Assembly (NCBI RefSeq): GCF_000702265.1
Contig: NZ_KL370881.1
Location: 394,789 to 458,788 of the forward strand
DNA from: Butyrivibrio sp. NC2002
Lineage (GTDB): Bacteria; Bacillota; Clostridia; Lachnospirales; Lachnospiraceae
Length of the DNA stretch: 64,000 nt
Direction: 5' to 3'
The notes under the pieces are model-generated. The model saw nothing but the letters and a program-made list of their open reading frames with translations. It did not search any database and had not been told where the DNA came from. Each line of letters opens with the position of its first letter. Position 1 is the stretch's first letter. The position numbers were made by a program, and so were the translations under genes. Below, one piece after another: positions 27,168 to 35,650 of the stretch.

Positions 27168-27183
27168 ATGAAACCGGTTGCAA
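27168..27183. promoter_or_regulatory. operator 3, at the sugar ABC transcription start
   Basis: ATGAAACCGGTTGCAA, centred at 27175/27176, 59 bp from operator 2. This placement would block initiation and could permit a repression loop. Confidence 0.7.
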
Positions 27184-27227
27184 ATTAACAATAATTACGA
27201 GATAAACATAAAAGGGATGTGAGCTTT

Positions 27228-28181
27228 ATGGGGAATACTAATAATATTGCGGCAGCGCCGCGTAAAAAAAGAGGATTTTTTGAGAATATTGTAAGATACA
27301 GAACTTTGATTCTGATGTGTATACCGGCAATAGTGTTCTTTTTCTTATTCAGCTATATGCCGTTGCCGGGAATATGGGTTGCATTTGTAAAATATAACTA
27401 TGGAAAAGGAATTTTCGGAAGTAAGTTCATAGGACTTCAGAACTTCGAATTCCTTGCAAGTTCAGGAAAACTTTTAACACTTACAAAGAACACAATTCTT
27501 TACAACCTGGCATTTATTCTTTTGGGAAACTTGCTTGCGATCATAATGGCTATACTTCTTAATGAGATGCAGGCAAAGCTTTTCAAGAAGATTTCGCAGA
27601 CAATGATGTTTCTTCCTTACTTCATTTCACAGGTTCTTGTAGGAGTCCTGGTATTCAACCTTCTTAACTATGATACAGGTTTTGTAAACGGGATCCTCGA
27701 CATACTTGGAATGGAGAAATGGCAGCCATACGCTGATCCTCATGTATGGCCGGTACTTCTGGTAGTTATTTACCTCTGGCAGCAGACAGGATACAACTCA
27801 GTTGTTTACTTCGCAGCAATCTGCGGTATCGATGCTGAGATAATCGAAGCTTCCAAGGTTGATGGTGCTAACGCATTCCAGAGAATAAGATATATCATTC
27901 TTCCGAGCCTTAAGCCTACAATCATTATTTTGTTATTGTTCGCTCTTGGCGGAATTGTAAAAGGTAACTTCGGTCTGTTCTATAACATAGTTGGTACGAA
28001 CTCACTTCTCTACGATACAACAGATATAATTGAGACATTCGTATACAGAGCTACAATGACAGACTTTAACTTCTCCACAGCATCAGCAGTTGGTCTTTAT
28101 CAGTCTATCGTAGGTTTTGTAATAGTTATGGTAGTTAACGGCGTTATCAAGAAGATCGACCCTGAGTATTCATTATTCTAA
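27228..28181 (+). CDS. carbohydrate ABC transporter permease, LplB family
   Basis: 317 residues from the ATG at 27228; a GTG at 27219 is in frame but sits only two bases from AAAGGG. Six membrane segments. The conserved permease loop EASKVDGANAFQRIRYIILPSLKP contacts the ATPase. LplB-type permeases import oligosaccharides and lack a dedicated ATPase gene in the operon, sharing an MsmK-type ATPase encoded elsewhere; none is seen here. Pairs with the YtcP-type permease next to it. Placed directly downstream of two LacI operators. Confidence 0.9.
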   Translation: MGNTNNIAAAPRKKRGFFENIVRYRTLILMCIPAIVFFFLFSYMPLPGIWVAFVKYNYGKGIFGSKFIGLQNFEFLASSGKLLTLTKNTILYNLAFILLGNLLAIIMAILLNEMQAKLFKKISQTMMFLPYFISQVLVGVLVFNLLNYDTGFVNGILDILGMEKWQPYADPHVWPVLLVVIYLWQQTGYNSVVYFAAICGIDAEIIEASKVDGANAFQRIRYIILPSLKPTIIILLLFALGGIVKGNFGLFYNIVGTNSLLYDTTDIIETFVYRATMTDFNFSTASAVGLYQSIVGFVIVMVVNGVIKKIDPEYSLF

Positions 28182-28202
28182 TTATTTGGAGGAGCAGAAA
28201 AA

Positions 28203-29129
28203 ATGGCAAAGACAAAAGATTTAGACATGATGGAAAGCGGAGCCAAGGTAAAAATTGGCGCAACCGATATGGTTGTCCGCGGGGTAGGTTACTTCGTAAC
28301 TACATTTTACGCACTGGCTTGTATTTTTCCTTTCCTTATAATCTTGGCATCAAGCTTTACATCAGAGAGCTATATAAGAGTTCACGGTGTTCAGCTTATA
28401 CCACATGAGTTTACTTTAAAAGCATATGAGATGGTAACAAAATCCGGACTTATCTGGAAATCATATGGACTTACAATTGCGATGACATTTGTTGGAACAT
28501 TTGTAGGACTTTCAATCATCTCCATGACAGGTTATGCACTTCAGAGAAAGGACTTTCCTTTCAGAAATGCAATTTCATTCTACATTTACTTTACAAGTTT
28601 GTTCTCAGCAGGTCTTGCACCTTACTACCTGCTCATGACACAGACTTACCACTTAAAGGATAGCTACTTCGCAGTACTTCTTCCTTTGATGATGTCACCC
28701 TGGCTCATCATTTTGATGAAGAACTTCGTAAAGCAGATTCCTCACGAGATCACAGAGTCAGGTAAGATTGACGGCGCAGGTGATATGACAATTTTCATTC
28801 GCCTCGTACTTCCGATGCTTAAGCCTGCACTTGCAACAATCGGACTTTTCCTTGCACTTGGTTATTGGAATGAGTGGTATCAGTCATCACTTTTCCTTTC
28901 AAGTAAGGTAGATGTTAAGCCACTTCAGTACATGTTGTATGAAATCGTAAATAAGACACAGGCTCTTAAGAACTCAGTAGCCGGTCAGTACGTATCTCTT
29001 ACAGATATCCCTACAGAGACTGTTAAGATGGCAAATGCAATGCTTGCAACCGGACCTATCGTACTTCTTTATCCTTTCGTTCAGAAGTACTTCATTGGTG
29101 GTATCACAGTTGGTGCTGTAAAAGGCTGA
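28203..29129 (+). CDS. carbohydrate ABC transporter permease, YtcP family
   Basis: 308 residues, six membrane segments. The loop ESGKIDGAGDMTIFIRLVLPMLKP is the ATPase-contact motif. TTGGAGGAG precedes the ATG, 21 bp after the LplB-type gene. Forms a heterodimeric oligosaccharide channel with it. Strong CTT/AAG/ACA codon bias suggests high expression. Followed by a tandem repeat region rather than directly by the binding-protein gene. Confidence 0.92.
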   Translation: MAKTKDLDMMESGAKVKIGATDMVVRGVGYFVTTFYALACIFPFLIILASSFTSESYIRVHGVQLIPHEFTLKAYEMVTKSGLIWKSYGLTIAMTFVGTFVGLSIISMTGYALQRKDFPFRNAISFYIYFTSLFSAGLAPYYLLMTQTYHLKDSYFAVLLPLMMSPWLIILMKNFVKQIPHEITESGKIDGAGDMTIFIRLVLPMLKPALATIGLFLALGYWNEWYQSSLFLSSKVDVKPLQYMLYEIVNKTQALKNSVAGQYVSLTDIPTETVKMANAMLATGPIVLLYPFVQKYFIGGITVGAVKG

Positions 29130-29142
29130 GCTGCGATAACCT

Positions 29143-29280
29143 GACGAGGTTTTTTCGAGTCTGGTTAGAGCGTGTTCCGGCGAGCGAAGCGAGAGCGGAA
29201 CTTCCTTAGATGGCGAAGTATTTTTGAGCCTGGTTCGAACGCGTTCCGGCGAGCGAAGCGAGAGCGGAACTTACTTATTA
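29143..29280 (+). repeat. two tandem 69-bp repeats with GC-rich hairpins
   Basis: Units 29143-29211 and 29212-29280 align without gaps. Each ends with the same 30-bp core (29174-29203 and 29243-29272) in which GTTCC and GGAAC enclose a CGAGCGAAGCGAG mini-palindrome. The core is far richer in GC than its surroundings. It lies between the permease and binding-protein genes in a 216-bp gap with no other feature except the ribosome site of the next gene. Confidence 0.85.
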
Positions 29281-29345
29281 GATCTCTACTCGAAATGAGT
29301 TCAGATATATACATTTATTCATTATTTCAATAGGAGGGCTTTTTA

Positions 29346-31046
29346 ATGAAGAAAAAGGTATTGTCAGTTTTACTGAGTGCCACAATGGTATTCTCACTTG
29401 CAGCTTGCGGTGGAAATTCAGGAAGCGACCAGGCTACTGAGGCACCTGCAGCAGAAGCATCAGAGGAGACTACTGAGGCAGCGGAGGAGACAACAGAAGA
29501 GGCTACTGAGGAAACAGCTTCTGAAGACACCACAGAAGAAGATACTGCAGCAGCTGCAGATATCGACACATCTGAGCATGTAGTTATCAACTATATGACA
29601 ACAGGTGACCGTCCGGAGGGTAAAGCAGCAGAGCGTCTTGATGAGATGCTTGCAAAGCTCAACGAGATCCTTACAGAGAAGGTAAATGCTGAGCTAGAAA
29701 TCTACTACATTGAGTGGACAGATTATCTTTCAAACTACAACCTTACACTTGCACAGATGGATGGTTCTGTAGACCTTGTTGGTACAGCATCTGACTGGCT
29801 TGATGCTTGGCCGAATGCAAAGAATGGTGCATTCCTTCCTCTTTCAGAAGATATGCTTAAGACTTATGCTCCTAAGACATGGGCTAGCGTACCTGCTGAT
29901 CATTGGGAAATGTGTAAGTATAATGGTGACATCTACCTTATGCCTGAAGACAACTATGCACAGTGGACAAACCACGGCTTCATCTATCGTCTTGACTGGG
30001 CTAAGGATGCAGGACTTGCAGACGGTGTTCACAGTTGGGAAGACCTTACAACATATTTCTCTTATGTAAAAGAAAATCATCCTGAACTCAAGGCTGTTTG
30101 GGATTCAGATGGAACACAGTACGCACAGATGGCTAACGGCTGGATTGCATCACACACTAACTTCGTAGCTATTGATGGTCTTGCTACAGGTGCTCTTTGG
30201 GGCGGCACAAAGGATGACCTCTACACAGTTGTAACACCTGTTATGACAGAGACAGATTCACTTGTTGAATATGCTAAGATGATGAAGGAGTGGGATGAGA
30301 TTGGTGTATGGCCTACAGACGTTCTTAACAACACATCTTCACAGAACAGAGATGAGTACCGTGTAGGTCAGGTTGCAGCTGAGCAGCACCACACACAGAC
30401 ATGGACAGATCTTTGCTCTGCAACAGAAGCAAACACAATTTATGCTGATGATGAAAATGCTGAGTCAGGCTTCTTCTACTTCGGTGAAGAGACAGACAAC
30501 GTTGTAGCACTTTCAATCACACACGGTGCAATGGCAGTTTCTGCAGCTTCTCAGAATCCTGAGAGAGCACTTATGGTTTATGACCTTATCAGAAACGATC
30601 CTGAGTGCTACAAGCTCTTCAACTATGGTATCGAAGGTGTATCTTACGAGATCAACGATGAAGGTCTTAGAACTACTCCTGAAGGATATGATTCTTCAAC
30701 AGATAACATCAACGGTATGACAAACTACTGGTGGGGACGTAACGATGACATCGAAGTTAGAGATGCAAGCCGTAACTGGGATAAGATCGATGAGCTCTAT
30801 GCTAAGTATGACTCTGTAAAGATTGACTATCCTTATGGACAGTTCGTTCCGGATGTAGATTCTATCCAGGCTAAGATTGATAACTGTAACGAAGTTTATA
30901 CAAACTACATGAAGCAGATCTCATACGGTAAGTACACAGGTACTGCTGAGGAAATCGTAGCTGAGATGCAGGATGCTCTTGAGCAGGCAGGTATCGCTGA
31001 TGTAGCTGCTGAGCTTCAGTCACAGATGGATGCTCTTTACAAATAA
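29346..31046 (+). CDS. extracellular oligosaccharide-binding lipoprotein (LplA type)
   Basis: 566 residues. Lipobox LAAC (Cys21), then a 50-residue tether made almost only of E, T, A and S, then a family-1-type solute-binding fold (about 78-566). TAGGAGGGC before the ATG. Binds the imported oligosaccharide outside the cell and delivers it to the two permeases upstream. Large size fits the LplA-like receptors paired with LplB/YtcP permeases. Strong codon bias indicates very high expression, in keeping with a receptor needed in excess over the permeases. Substrate is inferred to be a galactoside from the neighbouring hydrolases. Confidence 0.92.
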   Translation: MKKKVLSVLLSATMVFSLAACGGNSGSDQATEAPAAEASEETTEAAEETTEEATEETASEDTTEEDTAAAADIDTSEHVVINYMTTGDRPEGKAAERLDEMLAKLNEILTEKVNAELEIYYIEWTDYLSNYNLTLAQMDGSVDLVGTASDWLDAWPNAKNGAFLPLSEDMLKTYAPKTWASVPADHWEMCKYNGDIYLMPEDNYAQWTNHGFIYRLDWAKDAGLADGVHSWEDLTTYFSYVKENHPELKAVWDSDGTQYAQMANGWIASHTNFVAIDGLATGALWGGTKDDLYTVVTPVMTETDSLVEYAKMMKEWDEIGVWPTDVLNNTSSQNRDEYRVGQVAAEQHHTQTWTDLCSATEANTIYADDENAESGFFYFGEETDNVVALSITHGAMAVSAASQNPERALMVYDLIRNDPECYKLFNYGIEGVSYEINDEGLRTTPEGYDSSTDNINGMTNYWWGRNDDIEVRDASRNWDKIDELYAKYDSVKIDYPYGQFVPDVDSIQAKIDNCNEVYTNYMKQISYGKYTGTAEEIVAEMQDALEQAGIADVAAELQSQMDALYK

Positions 31047-31088
31047 TAAGGAGCGATCATTCCTTATATTTAAATGAGGATACTAAAA

Positions 31089-31126
31089 GGGAATACCGGT
31101 TTATATAGGCTGGTATTCCCTTTTTA
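31089..31126 (+). terminator. terminator after the binding-protein gene
   Basis: GGGAATACC (31089-31097) pairs with GGTATTCCC (31112-31120), then TTTTTAT. Its loop side contains an ACCGGTTTAT stretch resembling the LacI operator core. Confidence 0.85.
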
Positions 31127-31182
31127 TGTGAAAAATTTGGTTTTTTATGAGGGATTACTGAAAGAAAACGGGGATTATATTT

Positions 31183-32985
31183 ATGAGCAGATTTGAGATT
31201 AAAGATAAATTTTATCTGGATGGAGAGCCTATTAAAATTATTTCCGGGGCATTTCATTATTTTCGTACTGTTCCTGAATACTGGAGGGACAGATTATTAA
31301 AGTTGAAAGCAATGGGTGGAAACACCGTTGAGACATATATTCCATGGAACATGCATGAGCCTAAAAAAGGAGAGTTTACTTTTGAGGGCATGCTCGATAT
31401 TGAGAAATTTATACAGACAGCTCAGGATTTGGGATTATACATTATCCTTCGTCCATCACCGTATATTTGTGCTGAGTGGGAATTTGGCGGTCTCCCGGCA
31501 TGGCTATTAAAAGAAGACGGAATGAGACTCAGGGTTAATTATGAGCCTTTTATGAAGCATGTTAAAGATTACTATGATGTTCTTATGCCGATCATCACTA
31601 AGTATCAGATAGATAATGGCGGCAGAGTCATCCTTATGCAGATTGAAAATGAGTATGGCTACTACGCAAATGACAAGAGCTATATGGAGCGCATGAGAGA
31701 CATGATGCGCGGATATGGTGTGACAGTTCCGTTTATAACAAGTGATGGACCTTTCCATGAAAATATAAGAGGAGGCATGCTTGAAGGAGCACATCCTACA
31801 GGCAATTTCGGCTCCAGAACAAAGGAAAGATTTGATGTCCTTAAGAATTACACAAATGGCGGACCTCTTATGTGCGCAGAATTCTGGGTTGGCTGGTTTG
31901 ATCACTGGGGAAACGGCGGTCATATGAAAGGTAATCTCGAAGAGAGCGTAAAAGACCTTGATGATATGCTGGATATGGGAAATGTAAATATCTACATGTT
32001 TGAGGGCGGCACTAACTTTGGCTTCATGAATGGCAGTAACTACTATGATGAGCTTACACCTGATGTCACAAGCTATGACTATGATGCGATACTGACAGAA
32101 GATGGCTGCATCACTGAAAAGTACAGAAGATACAAGGAGGTAATATCAAAATATGTTGATATTCCTGAAGTGCCGGAGCTTTTAGAAAGTAAGATAGAGA
32201 GAGGCTCTTACGGAGAACTTAAGGTAGAAGATAAGGTCAGCCTGTTCTCTGTCCTTGACGATATAAGCACTAAAACAAGCAGTGTTTATCCTGTTAGTAT
32301 GGAGAAGCTTGACCAAAGCTATGGCTATATTCTCTACCATTCAACTCTTGAAACAGAGGATGCTGTTGCCAAGATAAGACTTTGGGAAGCCGGAGACAGA
32401 GCAAATATCCTTGTTGATAAGAAACCGCTTATTACTCTGTATGACCTCGAGCTTGGAAAAGAAGCTGAAGTTATGAGTGATGAGGAGGTTCAGAAGGCAT
32501 TACAGCTTCCTTTGGAAGAACAGATGAAGCTCTCACAGAGAGGAAAAGACATAGATATCCTCATGGAAAATATGGGACGCGTTAACTTTGGACCCAGGAT
32601 GGAACACCAGAGAAAGGGTATCGGCCAGTGCGTTCAGATAAATGGTCACATGCACAACAACTGGGATATATATACACTTCCTCTTGATAATGTCGATAAA
32701 GTTGATTTTTCAAAGGATTATATCGAAAACACACCTGCCTTCCACAAGTTCTCATTTGAGGCTAAAGAGCAAAAGGATACCTTCCTCGATTTTGAGGGAT
32801 GGGGCAAAGGCTGCGCATTTATCAATGGCTTCAACCTTGGAAGATACTGGGAGATCGGACCTCAGAAGAGACTCTACATTCCTGCTCCTCTTATCAAAGA
32901 AGGCAAAAATGAAATAATAATGTTTGAGACCGAAGGAAAATATAAAGACACAATCAGCCTTAAGGACGAACCTGATATAGGCTGA
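31183..32985 (+). CDS. GH35 beta-galactosidase
   Basis: 600 residues, normal for compact bacterial GH35 enzymes. N-terminal barrel with ISGAFHYFRT, VETYIPWNMHEP, LRPSPYICAEWEFGGLPAWL; predicted acid/base Glu157 in QIENEYG and nucleophile Glu233 in AEFWVGWFDHWG. C-terminal jelly-roll domains include GWGKGCAFINGFNLGRYW. No signal peptide, so it acts on imported beta-galactosides, often beta-1,3-linked in this family. CGGGGAT precedes the ATG. Its promoter is not clear; a terminator separates it from the ABC genes. Confidence 0.93.
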   Translation: MSRFEIKDKFYLDGEPIKIISGAFHYFRTVPEYWRDRLLKLKAMGGNTVETYIPWNMHEPKKGEFTFEGMLDIEKFIQTAQDLGLYIILRPSPYICAEWEFGGLPAWLLKEDGMRLRVNYEPFMKHVKDYYDVLMPIITKYQIDNGGRVILMQIENEYGYYANDKSYMERMRDMMRGYGVTVPFITSDGPFHENIRGGMLEGAHPTGNFGSRTKERFDVLKNYTNGGPLMCAEFWVGWFDHWGNGGHMKGNLEESVKDLDDMLDMGNVNIYMFEGGTNFGFMNGSNYYDELTPDVTSYDYDAILTEDGCITEKYRRYKEVISKYVDIPEVPELLESKIERGSYGELKVEDKVSLFSVLDDISTKTSSVYPVSMEKLDQSYGYILYHSTLETEDAVAKIRLWEAGDRANILVDKKPLITLYDLELGKEAEVMSDEEVQKALQLPLEEQMKLSQRGKDIDILMENMGRVNFGPRMEHQRKGIGQCVQINGHMHNNWDIYTLPLDNVDKVDFSKDYIENTPAFHKFSFEAKEQKDTFLDFEGWGKGCAFINGFNLGRYWEIGPQKRLYIPAPLIKEGKNEIIMFETEGKYKDTISLKDEPDIG

Positions 32986-33214
32986 AAAGCATAAAATACT
33001 TAAACTTCCAACATCTTGAGGGGGCATGCACCCGCTCCAATATAAGATCTAAGGAGTTCAATTTCCTGACATACATAATGCAACAATTAGTGATTTTTTA
33101 GCAAAAAGTGTAATGCGAAGAGCTGAAAAAATAAGTATAATTAGTAGTGCAATTTATTTTTGATGCTAAAAGATGTTATCACTACATTTTATGTATGAAA
33201 ACGGGAGGTTAGGT

Positions 33215-34684
33215 ATGTTATATATAGGCGTGGATTTAGGCACATCTTCTGTTAAGCTTGTGCTTATGGACGAGACAGGTAAGATTCATGGAACTGTTAC
33301 TAAGGAGTATCCGCTTTATTTTCCTCAGCCGGGCTGGTCTGAGCAGAAACCCGAGGACTGGTATGCACAGTCTGTAGAAGGCCTTAAGGAACTTCTTAAG
33401 GATGCTGATAAGTCACAGGTAGCAGGCATCAGCTTTGGCGGACAGATGCATGGTCTTGTAATTCTTGATGAGAACGACAATGTTATCCGTCCCGCTATTC
33501 TCTGGAATGACGGCAGAACTCAGAAGCAGGTTGATTACCTCAATAATGAGATCGGCAAGGAAACACTTTCAAAATACACAGCAAATATCGCATTTGCAGG
33601 CTTTACAGCACCCAAGATCCTCTGGGTTAAGGAGAATGAGCCTGAGAACTTTAAAAAGATAAAGAAGATAATGCTTCCTAAGGATTATCTTGCATACAAG
33701 CTTTCAGGAACCTTCTGCACAGATTATTCCGATGCATCCGGTATGCTTCTTCTTGATGTTAAGAATCGCAAGTGGTCTAAGGAAATGTGCGATATCTGCA
33801 GTATTACAGAGGATATGCTTCCTACACTTTATGACAGTTCTGATAAAGTCGGTGAACTAAAGCCTGAGCTTGCTAAGGAACTTGGACTTAAAGAAGGCGT
33901 TGTTATCGCAGCAGGTGCAGGCGATAATGCGGCAGCAGCAGTAGGTACAGGTACTGTAGGCAATAACAGATGCAATATCTCACTTGGTACAAGCGGAACT
34001 ATCTTCATGTCATCAGACAGCTTTGCTGTTGACAGTAACAATGCACTTCACTCATTTGATCATGCAGACGGTCACTTCCATCTTATGGGATGCATGCTCA
34101 GCGCAGCCAGCTGCAACAAATGGTGGAATGATGAGATATTAAAGACCAAAGATTATGCTGCAGAGCAGGAGGGCATTAAGAAGCTCGGTGAAAACCATGT
34201 ATTCTTCCTTCCTTATCTTATGGGTGAGAGATCTCCCTGGAACAATCCCAATGCCCGTGCAACATTCACAGGCATAACAATGGATACTACAAGAGAGGAT
34301 ATGACTCAGGCAGTTCTCGAAGGTGTTGCTTTTGCAACAAGAGATATGTACGAAGTTGCCAAGTCGATCGGAGTTAAGCCTGAGCGCACGATGATCTGCG
34401 GTGGTGGTGCAAAGAGCCCTCTTTGGAGAAAGATGATAGCTAACATCCTCAATATCACAGTAGATGTTCCTGCATGTGAAGAGGGACCCGGAATGGGTGG
34501 CGCTATGCTTGCTATGGTTGCCTGCGGTGCTTATGCAAGTGTTGAAGAGGCAGCAGCTGCTATCGTTAAGGTTTCTAAGACAGAGGAGCCTGATCCTGAA
34601 CTTGTAAAGAAATATGAAGCAAAGTATCAGCAGTTTAAGCAGATTTATCCTGCACTCGCAGATACTTTTGACAAGATTATCTGA
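33215..34684 (+). CDS. xylB: xylulokinase (FGGY family)
   Basis: 489 residues from the ATG at 33215 behind GGGAGGTTAGGT; the frame opens at 33173 without a site. Phosphorylates D-xylulose to feed the pentose phosphate pathway. N-terminal phosphate motif GVDLGTSSVKLVLMDE, substrate-region SFGGQMHGLV and WNDGRT, and C-terminal ATP-site CGGGAKSPLWRKM and GPGMGGAML. No xylose isomerase is present. In a galactoside locus it may handle pentose released from an arabino- or xylo-galactan side chain, or act on a related ketose. Confidence 0.88.
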   Translation: MLYIGVDLGTSSVKLVLMDETGKIHGTVTKEYPLYFPQPGWSEQKPEDWYAQSVEGLKELLKDADKSQVAGISFGGQMHGLVILDENDNVIRPAILWNDGRTQKQVDYLNNEIGKETLSKYTANIAFAGFTAPKILWVKENEPENFKKIKKIMLPKDYLAYKLSGTFCTDYSDASGMLLLDVKNRKWSKEMCDICSITEDMLPTLYDSSDKVGELKPELAKELGLKEGVVIAAGAGDNAAAAVGTGTVGNNRCNISLGTSGTIFMSSDSFAVDSNNALHSFDHADGHFHLMGCMLSAASCNKWWNDEILKTKDYAAEQEGIKKLGENHVFFLPYLMGERSPWNNPNARATFTGITMDTTREDMTQAVLEGVAFATRDMYEVAKSIGVKPERTMICGGGAKSPLWRKMIANILNITVDVPACEEGPGMGGAMLAMVACGAYASVEEAAAAIVKVSKTEEPDPELVKKYEAKYQQFKQIYPALADTFDKII

Positions 34685-34710
34685 TTTTTAAAGAAATTAA
34701 TATAAATCAA

Positions 34711-34738
34711 TTGACGAAAGGCAGTATATTGCTATAAT
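34711..34738 (+). promoter_or_regulatory. folT promoter with extended -10
   Basis: TTGACG (34711-34716), 16-bp spacer, TGC-TATAAT (-10 at 34733-34738). Transcription would begin just before the riboswitch. Confidence 0.75.
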
Positions 34739-34756
34739 GAAGTCGTAACAAAAAAA

Positions 34757-34860
34757 CTAGCAGAGTAGAATTCGATGCGTTAAGTGCCATCCGGACAGGG
34801 ACTGCCGGAAGGACGAAGGGCAACCGCGGTATCGGATTCGGTTCCCACTGTTGCATATAG
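34757..34860 (+). promoter_or_regulatory. tetrahydrofolate (THF) riboswitch
   Basis: The conserved strands of this class are present in order: GCAGAGTAG, a GCGTTAAGTG segment, GGA(A)GGACGAAGGGC and CCGCGGTATCGG, closed by a GCA/TGC base stem. It lies immediately upstream of folT. THF riboswitches in Firmicutes sense reduced folates and repress folate uptake or synthesis genes. Confidence 0.85.
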
Positions 34861-34878
34861 AACGTGTTATGAATTCAT

Positions 34879-34916
34879 ACACCTCCTTGTGCATTATGTG
34901 GATGCGAAGGAGGTGT
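34879..34916 (+). promoter_or_regulatory. expression-platform hairpin that buries the folT ribosome site
   Basis: ACACCTCCTT (34879-34888) pairs perfectly with AAGGAGGTGT (34907-34916), which is the folT Shine-Dalgarno sequence; TTTTT and the ATG follow. It can act as translational block and possibly terminator. An alternative GTGT-ATGAATTCAT-ACAC pairing just upstream (about 34865-34883) would take the 5' arm away. Confidence 0.75.
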
Positions 34917-34920
34917 TTTT

Positions 34921-35505
34921 ATGGAAAAAAATCTATCAGTAAACAATGACAAAAAGCTCAAGGTGAGCACATGGGTCAGATCCCTTAACGAATTCAAAAG
35001 TCTCAGAAATGTTGTATTTTGCGGAATGATGGCTGCCATTGCTATCATTCTTGGGTATGTTGCTACTATTAAAATAGGTAACTACATAAGGATCGGTTTT
35101 TCGGGTCTTCCCAATCAGGTAGTTGATTATCTGTTTGGACCTGCTATCGGAGCGATATTCGGAGCAAGCCTTGACGTCATCAAGTGGTTTTTGCAGCCTT
35201 CTGGTGATTTCTTCCCCGGATTTACAATAAGTGCTGCTCTTGGCGGAATTATTTACGGATTTGCTTTTTACAAAAAAAGCATAACTCTGGGCAGAGTATT
35301 TATAGCTCAGTTGATCGTAAAGGTTTTTGTGAACATCGGGCTTAACTCAATCTGGCTTAAGATGCTCTACGACCAGGCAATCATAGCACTACTTCCGGGA
35401 AGAATCCTGTCAAATGCAGTAATGCTCCCTATTGATACGTTTATCACTTATGTGATGCTGACTGCTGCAGCCAGGACTGTAAGGAAGATGATCGGCAATA
35501 CTTGA
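34921..35505 (+). CDS. folT: folate ECF transporter S component
   Basis: 194 residues, about six membrane segments. Matches the FolT-type substrate-specific subunit: a short soluble N-terminus, then AAIAIILGYVATIKIGNYIRIGFSGLPNQVVDYLFGP region and GFTISAALGGIIYGF. It binds folate and uses the shared EcfA/EcfT energising module encoded elsewhere. The THF riboswitch directly upstream supports folate as substrate. Its stop overlaps the promoter of the next operon. Confidence 0.9.
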   Translation: MEKNLSVNNDKKLKVSTWVRSLNEFKSLRNVVFCGMMAAIAIILGYVATIKIGNYIRIGFSGLPNQVVDYLFGPAIGAIFGASLDVIKWFLQPSGDFFPGFTISAALGGIIYGFAFYKKSITLGRVFIAQLIVKVFVNIGLNSIWLKMLYDQAIIALLPGRILSNAVMLPIDTFITYVMLTAAARTVRKMIGNT

Positions 35506-35530
35506 CGAAAAACAGTCACGGTGCTATATT
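35502..35530 (+). promoter_or_regulatory. promoter of the rimP-nusA-infB operon
   Basis: TTGACG (35502-35507), 17-bp spacer, TGC-TATATT (-10 at 35525-35530, extended). It overlaps the folT stop codon and lies about 30 bp upstream of a terminator. Confidence 0.7.
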
Positions 35531-35561
35531 TAGTCTAGTAACTTAAAATTATGCAGACTAG

Positions 35562-35589
35562 AAGTGGACTTTCGCGAGTCCACTTTTTT
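35562..35589 (+). terminator. leader terminator before rimP (also ends folT)
   Basis: Perfect 9-bp stem AAGTGGACT (35562-35570) with AGTCCACTT (35577-35585), TTCGCG loop, then TTTTTC. As it follows the operon promoter, it is likely an attenuator as well as the folT terminator. CCGGT/ACCGG and GTCTGA/TCAGAC arms downstream (35599-35632) can form a further hairpin. Confidence 0.85.
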
Positions 35590-35650
35590 CATGCATATCC
35601 GGTCTGAGTGTGGAAAACAGAACCGGTCAGACAAATAGGGAAGGTTGTTT

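Noticed and set aside
29174..29272. Possible CRISPR repeats
   Set aside because: Only two copies in tandem units, with similar rather than unique spacing sequence and no cas genes.
32986..33214. Hidden small gene or riboswitch between GH35 and xylB
   Set aside because: Only an eight-codon frame and no convincing stem or conserved motif; I see nothing to name in this gap.
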